64,000 nucleotides of DNA from an uncultured Microbacterium sp. (GTDB lineage Bacteria > Actinomycetota > Actinomycetes > Actinomycetales > Microbacteriaceae). Below, one piece after another: positions 1 to 9,419 of this stretch. Position 1 is the first letter of the stretch, and the number at the start of each line of letters is the position of its first letter. The stretch spans positions 186,001-250,000 of the forward strand of contig NZ_FLQR01000008.1 in assembly GCF_900078385.1 (NCBI RefSeq). The letters run 5' to 3'. The position numbers were made by a program, and so were the translations under genes. The notes under the pieces are model-generated. The model saw only the letters and a program-made list of their open reading frames with translations. It had not been told where the DNA came from and did not search any database.

Positions 1-45
1 CCCGGCATGCCGGCTGAAGATACGCCGAATGCGACACGCCCGAGT

Positions 46-74
46 TTGCGACACGCCCGGGCGACACGTAGACT
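46..74 (+). promoter_or_regulatory. Promoter of the S10 ribosomal operon
   Basis: TTGCGA at 46-51 and TAGACT at 69-74, separated by 17 bp, form a good housekeeping-sigma promoter about 300 bp upstream of rpsJ. The same hexamer pair with the same spacing recurs at groES (49292-49320). Bases 1-45 hold a perfect 12-bp palindrome (2-13) and no gene. A 12-bp direct repeat, GCGACACGCCCG, occurs at 31-42 and 48-59 and overlaps the -35 box. Confidence 0.75.
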
Positions 75-80
75 AATGAG

Positions 81-378
81 GTTCCACATTCTGATGCCGC
101 TTCGGTGTGCGTCGGATCACTGCCAGGGCAGTGCATAGGCGGCGCATGAGCGCAGGGTCCTAGGCCGCGGGTAGTCAGAACACCAATCCAAAACCCCACC
201 CGGAGACGGGATCGCACGTGTGCGTCCGGGGGAGCGGATACCGCAGGGTGACCTGCGGATTGACATCAGAACAGCGGTGCAGCATCCATCGCCACCGCGA
301 TGGGAAGTGCCCGGCGCGCAAGCGCCCCGTGCGTCCGATGCCCCAGAGGTATGACGCGAGAAAGAGAGTGAGCAGACA
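81..378 (+). promoter_or_regulatory. Long structured 5' leader of the S10 operon
   Basis: About 300 nt without a credible gene separates the promoter from rpsJ. The RNA can form four short hairpins in a row: 199-230 (outer arms CCCGGA/TCCGGG, inner CGCAC/GTGCG), 241-258 (7-bp stem, GTGA tetraloop), 286-303 (7-bp stem, CACC loop) and 313-326 (5-bp stem, GCAA tetraloop). In other bacteria S10 leaders are often bound by L4 for autogenous control. A similar role here is inference. Short ORFs in this stretch have no homologous look. Confidence 0.5.
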
Positions 379-687
379 ATGGCGGGACAGAAGATCCGCA
401 TTCGCCTGAAGTCGTATGACCACGAGGTCATCGACACGTCGGCGCGCAAAATCGTCGACACCGTGACCCGTGCGGGCGCGACGGTCGTGGGCCCGGTGCC
501 CCTTCCGACCGAGAAGAACGTCGTGTGCGTCATCCGGTCGCCCCACAAGTACAAGGACAGCCGCGAGCACTTCGAGATGCGCACCCACAAGCGCCTCATC
601 GACATCATCGACCCGACGCCCAAGGCCGTCGACTCGCTGATGCGTCTCGACCTCCCGGCTGACGTCAACATCGAGATCAAGCTCTGA
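379..687 (+). CDS. rpsJ: 30S ribosomal protein S10
   Basis: This 102-aa protein is full length for S10 (NusE), a 30S head protein that also joins the NusB antitermination complex. The start [19 protein letters not shown] and the end D-V-N-I-E-I-K-L are family hallmarks. The ATG at 379 is the first gene after the S10 promoter and leader. rplC follows after 7 bp, as in the classical S10 operon order. Nothing in it is unusual. Confidence 0.98.
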   Translation: MAGQKIRIRLKSYDHEVIDTSARKIVDTVTRAGATVVGPVPLPTEKNVVCVIRSPHKYKDSREHFEMRTHKRLIDIIDPTPKAVDSLMRLDLPADVNIEIKL

Positions 688-694
688 GGTCGAC

Positions 695-1354
695 ATGGCT
701 GATATCAATTCCAAGGTTTCCAAGGGCCTGCTGGGCACGAAGCTCGGCATGACCCAGGTCTGGGACGAGAACGGCAAGCTCGTTCCCGTCACCGTCATCG
801 AGGTCGCCCCGAACGTGGTCACCCAGGTTCGCACGCCCGAGAAGGACGGCTACAACGCGGTTCAGATCGCCTACGGGCAGATCGACCCCCGCAAGGTGAA
901 CAAGCCGCTCACGGCCCACTTCGAGGCCGCCGGCGTGACCCCGCGTCGCCACCTCACCGAGATCCGCACGGCGGATGCCGCTGACTACTCACTCGGTCAG
1001 GAGCTGACCGCTGACGGCATCTTCGAGGCCGGCCAGCGTGTCGACGTCGTCGGCACCAGCAAGGGCAAGGGCACCGCGGGTGTCATGAAGCGCCACAACT
1101 TCAAGGGCGTCTCCGCCTCGCACGGTGCGCACCGCAACCACCGCAAGCCCGGCTCCATCGGCGCATCGTCGACCCCGAGCCGCGTCTTCAAGGGCATGCG
1201 CATGGCCGGCCGTATGGGTGGCGAGCGCGTGACCGTCCTCAACCTCACGGTGCACGCCGTCGACGCCGAGAAGGGTCTGCTGCTCGTCAAGGGCGCCGTC
1301 CCCGGTGCTCGTGGCCGCATCGTCTACGTCCGCAACGCAGTGAAGGGTGCCTGA
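695..1354 (+). CDS. rplC: 50S ribosomal protein L3
   Basis: The 219-aa product matches L3, which binds 23S rRNA near the peptidyl-transferase centre and starts 50S assembly. The early [12 protein letters not shown] block and the central [15 protein letters not shown] segment are diagnostic. The conserved loop with a Gly/Ser-rich stretch and [14 protein letters not shown] is present. The next gene begins 2 bp after the stop, implying translational coupling with rplD. Confidence 0.98.
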   Translation: MADINSKVSKGLLGTKLGMTQVWDENGKLVPVTVIEVAPNVVTQVRTPEKDGYNAVQIAYGQIDPRKVNKPLTAHFEAAGVTPRRHLTEIRTADAADYSLGQELTADGIFEAGQRVDVVGTSKGKGTAGVMKRHNFKGVSASHGAHRNHRKPGSIGASSTPSRVFKGMRMAGRMGGERVTVLNLTVHAVDAEKGLLLVKGAVPGARGRIVYVRNAVKGA

Positions 1355-1356
1355 TC

Positions 1357-2019
1357 ATGGCTGACTCGACTCTCGCGCTCGACGTCCACAGCGCCGACGG
1401 CAAGAAGGCCGGCTCGGTCGAGCTTCCCGCCGCGCTGTTCGACGTCAAGACGAACATCCCCCTCATCCACCAGGTCGTCGTCGCGCAGCTCGCGGCGGCT
1501 CGCCAGGGCACCCACTCGACCAAGCGTCGCGGTGAGGTCTCCGGCGCCGGCCGCAAGCCCTTCAAGCAGAAGGGCACCGGTAACGCCCGTCAGGGCTCGA
1601 TCCGCGCGCCGCACATGACCGGTGGTGGCATCGTGCACGGCCCCAAGCCGCGCAACTACTCGCAGCGCACCCCCAAGAAGATGATCGCCGCCGCCCTGCT
1701 GGGCGCGCTCAGCGATCGTGCTCGCGGCGGCCGTCTGCACATCATCGACTCGTTCGGCATCGAGGGTGCCCCGTCGACGAAGGCCGCTGTGACGGTCCTG
1801 TCGGCACTCGCCCCGACCAAGAACGTGCTGGTCGTCATCAACCGTGACGACGATCTCGCCACGAAGAGCGTGCGCAACCTCGCGTACGTCCACGTGCTGA
1901 CGTTCGACCAGCTCAACGCCTACGACGTGCTCGTCTCCGACGACATCGTCTTCACCAAGGCCGCCTTCGACGCGTTCGTCGCTGCGAAGGCCGGCGCCAC
2001 CGAGGAGGTCTCGGCATGA
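1357..2019 (+). CDS. rplD: 50S ribosomal protein L4
   Basis: This 220-aa protein is L4, a 23S rRNA binder whose extended loop lines the exit tunnel. In many bacteria it also represses its own operon. The loop region is clear ([26 protein letters not shown]). The end overlaps the rplW start by 4 bp (ATGA). The structured leader upstream of rpsJ is the obvious place for L4 autoregulation, but that is not shown by the sequence alone. Confidence 0.98.
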   Translation: MADSTLALDVHSADGKKAGSVELPAALFDVKTNIPLIHQVVVAQLAAARQGTHSTKRRGEVSGAGRKPFKQKGTGNARQGSIRAPHMTGGGIVHGPKPRNYSQRTPKKMIAAALLGALSDRARGGRLHIIDSFGIEGAPSTKAAVTVLSALAPTKNVLVVINRDDDLATKSVRNLAYVHVLTFDQLNAYDVLVSDDIVFTKAAFDAFVAAKAGATEEVSA

Positions 2020-2327
2020 GCACCGCGAACATCGCAGTGAACAAGGACCCGCGCGACATCATCCTGAAGCCGGTCGTCTCGGAGAAGAGCTACTCGCTCA
2101 TCGACGAGGGCAAGTACACGTTCCTCGTGGACACGCGCGCGACCAAGACCGAGATCAAGCTCGCCATCGAGAAGATCTTCGGCGTCAAGGTGGCTTCGGT
2201 GAACACGCTCAACCGCGTCGGCAAGGCCCGCCGCACCCGCTTCGGCATGGGCAAGCGCAAGGACACCAAGCGCGCCATCGTCACGCTGAAGTCGGGCACC
2301 ATCGACATCTTCACGGCAGTCGGCTGA
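2016..2327 (+). CDS. rplW: 50S ribosomal protein L23
   Basis: At 103 aa this is a normal-length L23, the protein at the exit of the ribosomal tunnel that docks trigger factor and SRP. The motifs P-V-V-S-E-K-S-Y near the start and the C-terminal [13 protein letters not shown] are conserved. The ATG overlaps the rplD stop. L2 follows after 22 bp, preceded by its own GGACAG ribosome-binding site. Confidence 0.98.
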   Translation: MSTANIAVNKDPRDIILKPVVSEKSYSLIDEGKYTFLVDTRATKTEIKLAIEKIFGVKVASVNTLNRVGKARRTRFGMGKRKDTKRAIVTLKSGTIDIFTAVG

Positions 2328-2349
2328 CGGTCGGGATAGAGGACAGAAA

Positions 2350-3189
2350 ATGGCTATTCGCAAGTACAAGCCCACGACCCCGGGTCGTCGCGGTTCGTCG
2401 GTCGCCGACTTCACCGAGATCACGCGGTCGACGCCCGAGAAGTCGCTGCTGCGCCCCCTGTCGAAGACCGGCGGTCGCAACAACCAGGGTCGCATCACGA
2501 CCCGTCACATCGGTGGTGGCCACAAGCGCCAGTACCGCGTGATCGACTTCCGTCGCAACGACAAGGACGGCGTCAACGCCAAGGTCGCTCACATCGAGTA
2601 CGACCCCAACCGCACCGCGCGCATCGCGCTCCTGCACTACTTCGACGGCGAGAAGCGCTACATCCTCGCGCCGAACAAGCTGTCGCAGGGCGACGTCGTC
2701 GAGTCGGGTCCGTCCGCGGACATCAAGCCGGGCAACAACCTCCCGCTGAAGAACATCCCGACCGGTACCGTCATCCACGCCATCGAGCTCCGTCCCGGTG
2801 GCGGCGCGAAGATCGCCCGCTCGGCCGGCGTCTCCGTGCGCCTGGTCGCGAAGGATGGCCCGTACGCCCAGCTGCGTCTCCCCTCGGGCGAGATCCGCAA
2901 CGTCGACGCGCGCTGCCGTGCGACGATCGGCGAGGTCGGCAACGCCGAGCAGTCCAACATCAACTGGGGCAAGGCCGGCCGCATGCGCTGGAAGGGCGTC
3001 CGCCCGACCGTGCGTGGTGTCGCCATGAACCCGGTCGACCACCCGCACGGTGGTGGTGAGGGCAAGACGTCCGGTGGCCGTCACCCCGTCACTCCTTGGG
3101 GCCAGGCTGAGGGTCGCACCCGCCACGCCAACAAGGAAAGCGACAAGTACATCGTCCGTCGTCGCAACGCCGGCAAGAAGCGCAAGTAG
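2350..3189 (+). CDS. rplB: 50S ribosomal protein L2
   Basis: This 279-aa protein is L2, needed for subunit joining and peptidyl transferase. Family marks include [26 protein letters not shown] and the C-terminal [13 protein letters not shown] block with the essential His. Length and both ends match actinobacterial L2. It lies between rplW and rpsS in the standard order. Confidence 0.98.
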   Translation: MAIRKYKPTTPGRRGSSVADFTEITRSTPEKSLLRPLSKTGGRNNQGRITTRHIGGGHKRQYRVIDFRRNDKDGVNAKVAHIEYDPNRTARIALLHYFDGEKRYILAPNKLSQGDVVESGPSADIKPGNNLPLKNIPTGTVIHAIELRPGGGAKIARSAGVSVRLVAKDGPYAQLRLPSGEIRNVDARCRATIGEVGNAEQSNINWGKAGRMRWKGVRPTVRGVAMNPVDHPHGGGEGKTSGGRHPVTPWGQAEGRTRHANKESDKYIVRRRNAGKKRK

Positions 3190-3201
3190 GAGTAGAGGAA
3201 G

Positions 3202-3483
3202 ATGCCTCGCAGCCTTAAGAAGGGCCCCTTCGTCGACGAGCACCTGCTTCGCAAGGTGGTCGTGCAGAACGAAGCCGGTACCAAGAACGTCATCAAGACC
3301 TGGTCGCGCCGCTCGATGATCATCCCGGCCATGCTGGGTCACACGATCGCCGTGCACGACGGACGCAAGCACATCCCTGTGTTCGTGTCCGAGACCATGG
3401 TCGGCCACAAACTGGGCGAATTCGCGCCCACCCGCACCTTCCGCGGCCACGAGAAGGACGACAAGAAGGGCCGTCGCCGCTGA
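3202..3483 (+). CDS. rpsS: 30S ribosomal protein S19
   Basis: The 93-aa product is S19, which with S13 contacts the A-site tRNA from the head of the small subunit. It begins [12 protein letters not shown] and contains the signature T-W-S-R-R-S and [17 protein letters not shown] ribosome-binding site precedes the ATG. It ends in a basic tail (K-K-G-R-R-R), as is usual. Confidence 0.98.
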   Translation: MPRSLKKGPFVDEHLLRKVVVQNEAGTKNVIKTWSRRSMIIPAMLGHTIAVHDGRKHIPVFVSETMVGHKLGEFAPTRTFRGHEKDDKKGRRR

Positions 3484-3523
3484 CGCGGTGGCGCTCTCAG
3501 AGAGAGGAAGAGGAGGAGTTCAA

Positions 3524-3919
3524 ATGGTGGAATCCATCGCACGCGTCAAGCACATCCGCGTGACCCCTCAGAAGGCCCGTCGTGTCGTCGCGCTCATCAA
3601 GGGCAAGCAGGCTCAGGAGGCACTCGCCATCCTGAAGTTCGCTCCCCAGGGTGCCAGCGAGCCGATCTACAAGCTCGTCGCGGCTGCTGTCGCCAACGCC
3701 CGCGTGAAGGCGGACAAGGACGGCGAGTTCCTGGACGAGCAGGACCTGTACGTGCGCAACGCGTACGTCGACGAGGGCACGACGCTCAAGCGTTTCCAGC
3801 CCCGCGCACAGGGCCGCGCGTTCCAGATCAAGAAGCGCACGAGCCACATCACGGTCGAGCTGGCAACCCCTGAGGTCGCCGAGACCGTGACCACGACCGA
3901 CAAGAAGGCGAGCAAGTAA
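3524..3919 (+). CDS. rplV: 50S ribosomal protein L22
   Basis: This 131-aa protein is L22, whose long hairpin reaches the tunnel constriction where macrolide resistance changes arise. I place the start at ATG 3524 because a strong AGGAGG site lies just upstream and family members begin M-V-E-S-I-A-R-V. An upstream in-frame ATG at 3488 would add 12 residues with no homology. The signature [11 protein letters not shown] is near the end. The stop overlaps the rpsC start. Confidence 0.96.
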   Translation: MVESIARVKHIRVTPQKARRVVALIKGKQAQEALAILKFAPQGASEPIYKLVAAAVANARVKADKDGEFLDEQDLYVRNAYVDEGTTLKRFQPRAQGRAFQIKKRTSHITVELATPEVAETVTTTDKKASK

Positions 3920-4680
3920 TGGGACAGAAGGTCAACCCCTACGGCTTCCGCCTCGGCATCACCACGGACCACGTGTCGCGTTGGTTCTCCGACTCCACGA
4001 AGCCGGGCCAGCGTTACGCCGACTACGTGGCCGAGGACATCAAGATCCGCAAGCTCCTGCAGACGCAGCTGGACCGCGCCGGCGTGAGCGGGATCGAGAT
4101 CGAGCGCACGCGTGACCGCGTCCGCGTCGACATCCACACCGCCCGCCCGGGCATCGTGATCGGCCGCCGCGGCGCCGAGGCCGAGCGCATCCGCGCCGAC
4201 CTCGAGAAGCTCTCCGGCAAGCAGATCCAGCTGAACATCCTCGAGGTCAAGAACCCCGAGGCCGACGCTCAGCTTGTCGCGCAGGGCATTGCCGAGCAGC
4301 TCTCCGCTCGCGTGGCGTTCCGCCGCGCGATGCGCAAGGGTCTGCAGGGCGCCCAGCGCGCCGGCGCCAAGGGCATCCGCATCCAGGTGTCGGGCCGTCT
4401 CGGCGGCGCCGAGATGAGCCGGTCGGAGTTCTACCGCGAAGGCCGTGTGCCCCTGCACACCCTCCGCGCGAACATCGACTACGGGTTCTACGAGGCCAAG
4501 ACCACCTTCGGCCGCATCGGCGTGAAGGTCTGGATCTACAAGGGCGACCTCACCAACAAGGAGCTCGCGCGCGAGCAGGCCAACGCACCGAAGGCACCCC
4601 GTGGTCGTGACGACCGTGGCGGCGACCGTCGTCGTGGCCCGCGCAACGACGCCCCTGCCGCAGAAGGAGCATCGGCATAA
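3919..4680 (+). CDS. rpsC: 30S ribosomal protein S3
   Basis: The 253-aa product is S3, part of the mRNA entry tunnel with helicase activity. It has the N-terminal [13 protein letters not shown], a KH domain with the G-R-R-G-A loop around residue 82, and the [12 protein letters not shown] block. The last 35 residues are a charged Arg/Gly/Asp tail typical of actinobacterial S3. Its stop overlaps the rplP start by one base. Confidence 0.98.
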   Translation: MGQKVNPYGFRLGITTDHVSRWFSDSTKPGQRYADYVAEDIKIRKLLQTQLDRAGVSGIEIERTRDRVRVDIHTARPGIVIGRRGAEAERIRADLEKLSGKQIQLNILEVKNPEADAQLVAQGIAEQLSARVAFRRAMRKGLQGAQRAGAKGIRIQVSGRLGGAEMSRSEFYREGRVPLHTLRANIDYGFYEAKTTFGRIGVKVWIYKGDLTNKELAREQANAPKAPRGRDDRGGDRRRGPRNDAPAAEGASA

Positions 4681-5099
4681 TGCTTATCCCCCGCAAGGTC
4701 AAGTACCGCAAGCAGCACCACCCCGGCCGTTCCGGCCAGGCGACCGGCGGCACGAAGGTCTCCTTCGGCGAGTTCGGCATCCAGGCCCTCACGCCCGCTT
4801 ACGTGACGAACCGTCAGATCGAGTCCGCTCGTATCGCGATGACGCGTCACATCAAGCGTGGCGGCAAGGTGTGGATCAACATCTACCCCGACCGTCCGCT
4901 CACGAAGAAGCCGGCCGAAACCCGCATGGGTTCCGGTAAGGGTTCGCCGGAGTGGTGGGTCGCGAACGTCAAGCCGGGTCGCGTCCTCTTCGAGGTCGCG
5001 GGCGTCGACGAGCAGCTCGCTCGTGAGGCCCTGACCCGTGCCATTCACAAGCTGCCCCTGAAGGCACGCATCATCAAGCGCGAGGAGGGCGACGCGTAA
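4680..5099 (+). CDS. rplP: 50S ribosomal protein L16
   Basis: This 139-aa protein is L16, which organises the A-site of the large subunit. It starts [13 protein letters not shown] and contains [14 protein letters not shown], the signature loop. The gene is overlapped by one base at both ends with rpsC and rpmC, giving tight coupling. Confidence 0.98.
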   Translation: MLIPRKVKYRKQHHPGRSGQATGGTKVSFGEFGIQALTPAYVTNRQIESARIAMTRHIKRGGKVWINIYPDRPLTKKPAETRMGSGKGSPEWWVANVKPGRVLFEVAGVDEQLAREALTRAIHKLPLKARIIKREEGDA

Positions 5100-5413
5100 T
5101 GTCTGTCGGTACCAAGACGCTCGCTCCGAGCGAGCTGGACACGTTCGAGGACCAGCGCCTCGTCGAGGAGCTCCGCAAGGCCAAGGAAGAGCTGTTCAAC
5201 CTGCGCTTCCAGTCGGCCACCGGTCAGCTCGAGAGCCACGGCCGCATCCGTGCGGTCAAGCGCGACATCGCGCGGCTCTACACCGTGATCCGTGAGCGCG
5301 AGCTCGGCATCCGTGCCACGCCCGCCCCCGCGGAGGTCGCGACGAAGGCGAAGAAGACGAAGGCCAAGAAGGCGGATGCCGCTGACGAGGCCGCGAAGGA
5401 AGAGGCCGAGTGA
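5099..5413 (+). CDS. rpmC: 50S ribosomal protein L29 with Lys/Ala-rich tail
   Basis: L29 sits beside L23 at the tunnel exit. The core (about residues 10-75) has the helical [11 protein letters not shown] signature. At 104 aa it is longer than the roughly 65-80 aa usual in bacteria. The extra C-terminal third is rich in Lys, Ala and Glu ([15 protein letters not shown]). Such tails are common in high-GC actinobacteria. Its TGA overlaps the rpsQ ATG. Confidence 0.96.
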   Translation: MSVGTKTLAPSELDTFEDQRLVEELRKAKEELFNLRFQSATGQLESHGRIRAVKRDIARLYTVIRERELGIRATPAPAEVATKAKKTKAKKADAADEAAKEEAE

Positions 5414-5826
5414 TGGCTGACACTGAGAAGAAGGCCCCCGCGCCCAAGGCTGCCCCGGCAGTGAAGAAGGCGCCCGCCAAGAAGCCCGCTGCCAAGGTCG
5501 AGACCCCCGTGGTCGAGGCCCCCGTGCAGGCCAAGGGTCACGAGTCGGCTGCGTCCGACGTCCGTGACGCCGACGCCCGCGGCTACCGCAAGGCCCGCCG
5601 TGGCTACGTGGTCAGCGACAAGATGGACAAGACGATCGTCGTCGAGGTCGAAGACCGCGTGAAGCACCCGCTTTACGGCAAGGTCATCCGCCGCACGTCG
5701 AAGGTCAAGGCCCACGACGAGTCGAACAGCGCCGGCATCGGCGACCTGGTCGTCATCAACGAGACCCGTCCGCTCAGCGCCACCAAGCGCTGGCGTCTGG
5801 TCGAGATCCTCGAGAAGGCCAAGTAA
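5413..5826 (+). CDS. rpsQ: 30S ribosomal protein S17 with N-terminal extension
   Basis: The core of S17, an early-binding 30S protein, occupies about residues 62-137 ([18 protein letters not shown]). Residues 1-55 form an Ala/Lys/Pro-rich extension ([11 protein letters not shown]) absent from classic S17 of about 85 aa. I use ATG 5413, which overlaps the rpmC stop as TGATG. A GTG at 5410 is the only alternative. A weak hairpin with a C-rich loop straddles the stop codon (5825-5838). Confidence 0.95.
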   Translation: MADTEKKAPAPKAAPAVKKAPAKKPAAKVETPVVEAPVQAKGHESAASDVRDADARGYRKARRGYVVSDKMDKTIVVEVEDRVKHPLYGKVIRRTSKVKAHDESNSAGIGDLVVINETRPLSATKRWRLVEILEKAK

Positions 5827-5860
5827 GGCCCCGGCCTTCTTGGAACCCAAGGAGTAAAAA

Positions 5861-6229
5861 GTGATTCAGACAGAGTCCCGCCTCAAGGTCGCCGACAACA
5901 CCGGCGCCAAGGAGCTGCTCACGATCCGCGTGCTGGGTGGCTCGAGCCGCCGCTACGCCGGTCTGGGCGACACCATCGTGGCGACCGTCAAGGACGCGAT
6001 CCCCGGCGGCAACGTCAAGAAGGGCGACGTGGTCAAGGCCGTCATCGTCCGCACCGTCAAGTCCACCCGTCGTCCCGACGGGTCCTACATCAAGTTCGAC
6101 GAGAACGCCGCCGTCATCCTGAAGAATGACGGGGAGCCCCGCGGCACCCGCATCTTCGGCCCGGTCGGTCGTGAGCTTCGCGACAAGAAGTTCATGAAGA
6201 TCGTCTCGCTCGCACCGGAGGTGATCTGA
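5861..6229 (+). CDS. rplN: 50S ribosomal protein L14
   Basis: The 122-aa product is L14, a subunit-interface protein that also binds silencing factor RsfS in other bacteria. It starts at GTG 5861 behind a GGAG site, giving [17 protein letters not shown]. Both L14 signatures and the end I-V-S-L-A-P-E-V-I are present. In classical terms this is the first gene of the spc operon, but here it follows rpsQ after only 34 bp. Confidence 0.98.
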   Translation: MIQTESRLKVADNTGAKELLTIRVLGGSSRRYAGLGDTIVATVKDAIPGGNVKKGDVVKAVIVRTVKSTRRPDGSYIKFDENAAVILKNDGEPRGTRIFGPVGRELRDKKFMKIVSLAPEVI

Positions 6230-6233
6230 CCTC

Positions 6234-6593
6234 ATGGCCAAGATCAAGAAGGGCGACCTGGTTCAGGTCATCACGGGCGCCAAGCCCGAGCGCGGCGGAG
6301 ACCGCGGCAAGCAGGGCAAGGTCCTCGAGATCCTTGTCGAGCAGAACCGCATCATCGTCGAGGGCGTGAACTACGTCACCAAGCACAACCGCGTGGGCCA
6401 GTCCCAGCGCGGCACCAAGACGGGCGGCATCGAGACGATGGAAGCCCCGATCCACATCTCCAACGTCGCCGTCGTCGACCCCTCGACCAAGAAGCCGACC
6501 CGTGTCGGCCATCGCGTCGAGGACCAGACGAAGGACGGCGTGAAGCGCACCGTCCGCGTGCGCTACGCCAAGAAGTCAGGCAAGGACCTCTGA
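6234..6593 (+). CDS. rplX: 50S ribosomal protein L24
   Basis: L24 is an assembly initiator that binds the 5' end of 23S rRNA. The KOW motif is at the start ([13 protein letters not shown] and G-K-Q-G-K-V-L-E-I), followed by [10 protein letters not shown]. Length is 119 aa, normal for actinobacteria. rplE begins 2 bp after the stop. Confidence 0.97.
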   Translation: MAKIKKGDLVQVITGAKPERGGDRGKQGKVLEILVEQNRIIVEGVNYVTKHNRVGQSQRGTKTGGIETMEAPIHISNVAVVDPSTKKPTRVGHRVEDQTKDGVKRTVRVRYAKKSGKDL

Positions 6594-6595
6594 AC

Positions 6596-7186
6596 ATGAG
6601 CACCACCACTGCCGCGGCGGCTGGCAAGATCCAGCCCCGCCTGAAGCAGAAGTACCAGGCCGAGATCAAGAAGGCGCTGCAGGAGGAGTTCGGCTACCCG
6701 AACGTCATGCAGATCCCCGGTCTCGTCAAGGTCGTCGTGAACACCGGTGTCGGCGAGGCAGCTCGCGACAGCAAGGTGATCGATGGCGCGGTCGACGACC
6801 TCGTCAAGATCACCGGCCAGAAGCCGGTCGTCACCAAGGCCCGCAAGTCCATCGCGCAGTTCAAGCTGCGTGAGGGCCAGGCCATCGGTGCACACGTCAC
6901 GCTCCGCGGCGACCGCGCCTGGGAGTTCGTCGACCGTCTCGTGAACCTCGCGCTGCCCCGCATCCGCGACTTCCGCGGCCTGTCGCCCAAGCAGTTCGAC
7001 GGCCACGGCAACTACACGTTCGGCCTGCAGGAGCAGTCGGTCTTCCACGAGATCAACCAGGACAAGATCGATCGCGTCCGCGGCTTCGACATCACGATCG
7101 TGACCACGGCGAAGACGGATGAGGAGGGCCGCTCGCTGCTTCGTCAGCTGGGCTTCCCCTTCACCGCTCCCGAGGTCAAGGCGTAA
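6596..7186 (+). CDS. rplE: 50S ribosomal protein L5
   Basis: This 196-aa protein is L5, which binds 5S rRNA and contacts P-site tRNA. It carries P-R-L-K-Q-K-Y-Q near the N-terminus, the conserved [11 protein letters not shown], and R-D-F-R-G-L-S-P-K. The ATG at 6596 is 2 bp after rplX. In many actinobacteria rpsN (zinc-type S14) would come next. Here rpsH follows directly after a 67-bp gap containing a strong hairpin. Confidence 0.98.
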   Translation: MSTTTAAAAGKIQPRLKQKYQAEIKKALQEEFGYPNVMQIPGLVKVVVNTGVGEAARDSKVIDGAVDDLVKITGQKPVVTKARKSIAQFKLREGQAIGAHVTLRGDRAWEFVDRLVNLALPRIRDFRGLSPKQFDGHGNYTFGLQEQSVFHEINQDKIDRVRGFDITIVTTAKTDEEGRSLLRQLGFPFTAPEVKA

Positions 7187-7198
7187 CACCACCCACCA

Positions 7199-7233
7199 CA
7201 GGTCGGCTGCCGTGTAACGGCGTCCGAAACCTG
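7199..7233 (+). promoter_or_regulatory. Interrupted stem-loop between rplE and rpsH
   Basis: The 35-nt element can fold as CAGGT/ACCTG, then CGG/CCG, then GCCGT/ACGGC around a GTA loop, with small internal loops. It fills most of the gap where rpsN is found in many relatives. No T-tract follows, so it is not a standard terminator. It could be an RNase processing site or an S8-type autoregulatory site (in E. coli S8 represses the spc operon nearby). The function is inference. Confidence 0.45.
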
Positions 7234-7253
7234 GTGAACAAAGGAAAACACTC

Positions 7254-7652
7254 ATGACAATGACAGACCCGGTCGCAGACATGCTGACCCGTCTGCGCAA
7301 CGCGAACTCGGCGCACCACGACTCCGTGTCGCTGCCGAGCTCGAAGCTCAAGACGCACATCGCCGAGATCCTCCAGCAGGAGGGCTACATCTCCGGCTGG
7401 GAGGTCTCCGACGCCCGCGTCGGCCAGACCCTCACGCTGACCCTGAAGTACGGCCCGAACCGCGAGCGGTCGATCGCCGGCATCAAGCGCGTCTCCAAGC
7501 CCGGGCTCCGCGTGTACGCGCGGTCCACCGAGCTCCCCACGGTCCTCGGCGGCCTGGGCGTCGCGATCCTGTCCACCTCCTCCGGTCTCCTCACGGACCG
7601 TCAGGCCGAGCAGAAGGGCGTCGGCGGGGAAGTCCTCGCCTACGTGTGGTGA
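7254..7652 (+). CDS. rpsH: 30S ribosomal protein S8
   Basis: The 132-aa product is S8, a primary 16S rRNA binder. It starts [18 protein letters not shown] and ends with [11 protein letters not shown], both family features. An AAAGGAAA ribosome-binding site lies upstream of ATG 7254. rplF begins 6 bp after the stop. Confidence 0.98.
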   Translation: MTMTDPVADMLTRLRNANSAHHDSVSLPSSKLKTHIAEILQQEGYISGWEVSDARVGQTLTLTLKYGPNRERSIAGIKRVSKPGLRVYARSTELPTVLGGLGVAILSTSSGLLTDRQAEQKGVGGEVLAYVW

Positions 7653-7658
7653 TCTGAC

Positions 7659-8195
7659 ATGTCGCGTATCGGACGTCTCCCCATCGACATCCCCGCCGGC
7701 GTCACCGTTTCGGTGGACGGCCAGGATGTTGCGGTCAAGGGCCCCAAGGGTGAGCTCTCGCTCACCGTCTCCAAGCCCATCGAGGTCAAGGTCGAGGAGA
7801 GCCAGGTTCTGGTCTCCCGCCCCGACGACGAGCGTGAGTCGCGCTCGCTGCACGGCCTCACCCGCACCCTGATCAACAACAACATCATCGGCGTCACCGA
7901 GGGCTACACCAAGGGCCTCGAGGTCGTCGGCACCGGTTACCGCGTGGCCCAGAAGGGCGCGGCCGTCGAGTTCGCGCTCGGGTTCTCGCACCCGGTGCTC
8001 ATCGAGCCCCCGGCCGGCATCACGCTGACCGTCGAGGGCAACAACAAGCTCACCGTGAGCGGGATCGACAAGCAGGCGGTCGGCGAGGCCGCCGCCAACA
8101 TCCGCAAGATCCGCAAGCCGGAGCCCTACAAGGGCAAGGGTGTGCGGTACGCGGGCGAGGTCGTCCGCCGCAAGGCCGGAAAGGCTGGTAAGTAA
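7659..8195 (+). CDS. rplF: 50S ribosomal protein L6
   Basis: This 178-aa protein is L6, located near the sarcin-ricin loop. It begins M-S-R-I-G-R-L-P-I and ends with the signature [11 protein letters not shown] followed by [10 protein letters not shown]. It is complete and of standard length. Gene spacing to rplR is 2 bp. Confidence 0.98.
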   Translation: MSRIGRLPIDIPAGVTVSVDGQDVAVKGPKGELSLTVSKPIEVKVEESQVLVSRPDDERESRSLHGLTRTLINNNIIGVTEGYTKGLEVVGTGYRVAQKGAAVEFALGFSHPVLIEPPAGITLTVEGNNKLTVSGIDKQAVGEAAANIRKIRKPEPYKGKGVRYAGEVVRRKAGKAGK

Positions 8196-8197
8196 TC

Positions 8198-8557
8198 ATG
8201 GCTGTGAAGTCGAAGACCGACGCCCGCGCGCGTCGTCACGCCCGCCTTCGCAAGAAGGTCGTGGGCACCGAGGCGCGCCCGCGTCTCGTCGTGACCCGAT
8301 CCGCCCGCCACGTCTTCGTGCAGCTGGTGGACGACAGCAAGGGCCACACGCTGGCATCCGCCTCGACGCTCGAGGCCGACCTGCGTGGGTTCGACGGTGA
8401 CAAGACCGCTAAGGCCCGCAAGGTCGGCGAGCTCGTCGCCGAGCGCGCCAAGGCTGCCGGTGTCGAGGCCGTCGTGTTCGACCGCGGTGGCAACCGCTAC
8501 GCGGGACGAGTCGCGGCGATCGCCGACGGCGCCCGCGAGGGAGGTCTGGACCTGTGA
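8198..8557 (+). CDS. rplR: 50S ribosomal protein L18
   Basis: At 119 aa this is a standard L18, which carries 5S rRNA into the central protuberance together with L5. [10 protein letters not shown] and [14 protein letters not shown] are diagnostic. The stop overlaps the proposed GTG start of rpsE. Confidence 0.98.
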   Translation: MAVKSKTDARARRHARLRKKVVGTEARPRLVVTRSARHVFVQLVDDSKGHTLASASTLEADLRGFDGDKTAKARKVGELVAERAKAAGVEAVVFDRGGNRYAGRVAAIADGAREGGLDL

Positions 8558-9234
8558 GTGACAACAAGGAGAACGAAGTGACCGAGACGACGGCTCCGGC
8601 TGCGGCCGAGGCTCCCGTCGAGCGCGAGGCTCGCGAGCCCCGTCGCGGTGGTCGTGAGCGCAACGCCAACCAGCGTGACCGTGGTTCGCGCGACGCCGAC
8701 AAGAGCCAGTTCCTCGAGCGCGTCGTCACGATCAACCGCGTGTCGAAGGTCGTCAAGGGCGGTCGCCGCTTCAGCTTCACGGCGCTGGTCGTCGTGGGCG
8801 ACGGCAACGGTCTGGTCGGCGTCGGCTACGGCAAGGCCCGTGAGGTCCCCCTGGCGATCTCGAAGGGCGTCGAAGAGGCCAAGCGCAACTTCTTCCGTGT
8901 GCCGCGCGTCGGCTCCACCATCCCGCACCCGGTGCAGGGCGAGGCCGCTGCCGGCGTCGTGCTCCTGCGTCCGGCCGCTGCCGGTACCGGTGTCATCGCC
9001 GGTGGTCCGGTGCGCGCCGTGCTCGAGTGCGCCGGCATCCACGATGTCCTCTCCAAGTCGCTCGGCTCGTCGAACACGATCAACATCGTGCACGCGACCG
9101 TCGCGGCTCTGAAGAGCCTCGAGGAGCCCCGTGCCGTGGCCGCCCGTCGTGGTCTTGACTACGACCAGGTCGTGCCGGGCATCATCATCCGCAACGAGGC
9201 CAAGGCCGCGGCTGCGCAGAAGGCAGGTGTCTGA
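8554..9234 (+). CDS. rpsE: 30S ribosomal protein S5
   Basis: S5 acts in decoding accuracy. The dsRBD-like S5 N-domain begins near residue 50 ([19 protein letters not shown]) and the C-domain follows ([12 protein letters not shown]). GTG 8554 overlaps the rplR stop. A second GTG at 8578 has a better AAGGAG site 7 nt upstream and may be the real start, shortening the protein by 8 residues. The first 45 residues are a charged, low-complexity extension. Confidence 0.95.
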   Translation: MSDNKENEVTETTAPAAAEAPVEREAREPRRGGRERNANQRDRGSRDADKSQFLERVVTINRVSKVVKGGRRFSFTALVVVGDGNGLVGVGYGKAREVPLAISKGVEEAKRNFFRVPRVGSTIPHPVQGEAAAGVVLLRPAAAGTGVIAGGPVRAVLECAGIHDVLSKSLGSSNTINIVHATVAALKSLEEPRAVAARRGLDYDQVVPGIIIRNEAKAAAAQKAGV

Positions 9235-9419
9235 TGGCTAGCCGCCTGAAGGTGACCCAGGTCAAGTCCAAGGTGAGCGAGAAGCAGAACCAGCGTGACA
9301 CGCTGCGTTCCCTCGGTCTGAAGCGGATCGGCGACTCCGTCGTCCGTCCCGACGACGCGCAGACGCGCGGCTACGTCAAGACCGTCGCGCACCTCGTGAA
9401 GGTTGAGGAGATCGACTAA
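9234..9419 (+). CDS. rpmD: 50S ribosomal protein L30
   Basis: The 61-aa product is L30, a small 23S rRNA-binding protein absent from some phyla. The core R-L-K-V-T-Q-V-K-S and the [12 protein letters not shown] motif fit well. Both gene ends overlap their neighbours by one base, the tightest packing in this operon. Confidence 0.97.
   Translation: MASRLKVTQVKSKVSEKQNQRDTLRSLGLKRIGDSVVRPDDAQTRGYVKTVAHLVKVEEID

Noticed and set aside
2311..3450. Long reverse ORFs opposite rplB and other ribosomal genes
   Set aside because: The forward strand carries unmistakable ribosomal proteins; the antisense frames have no family features.
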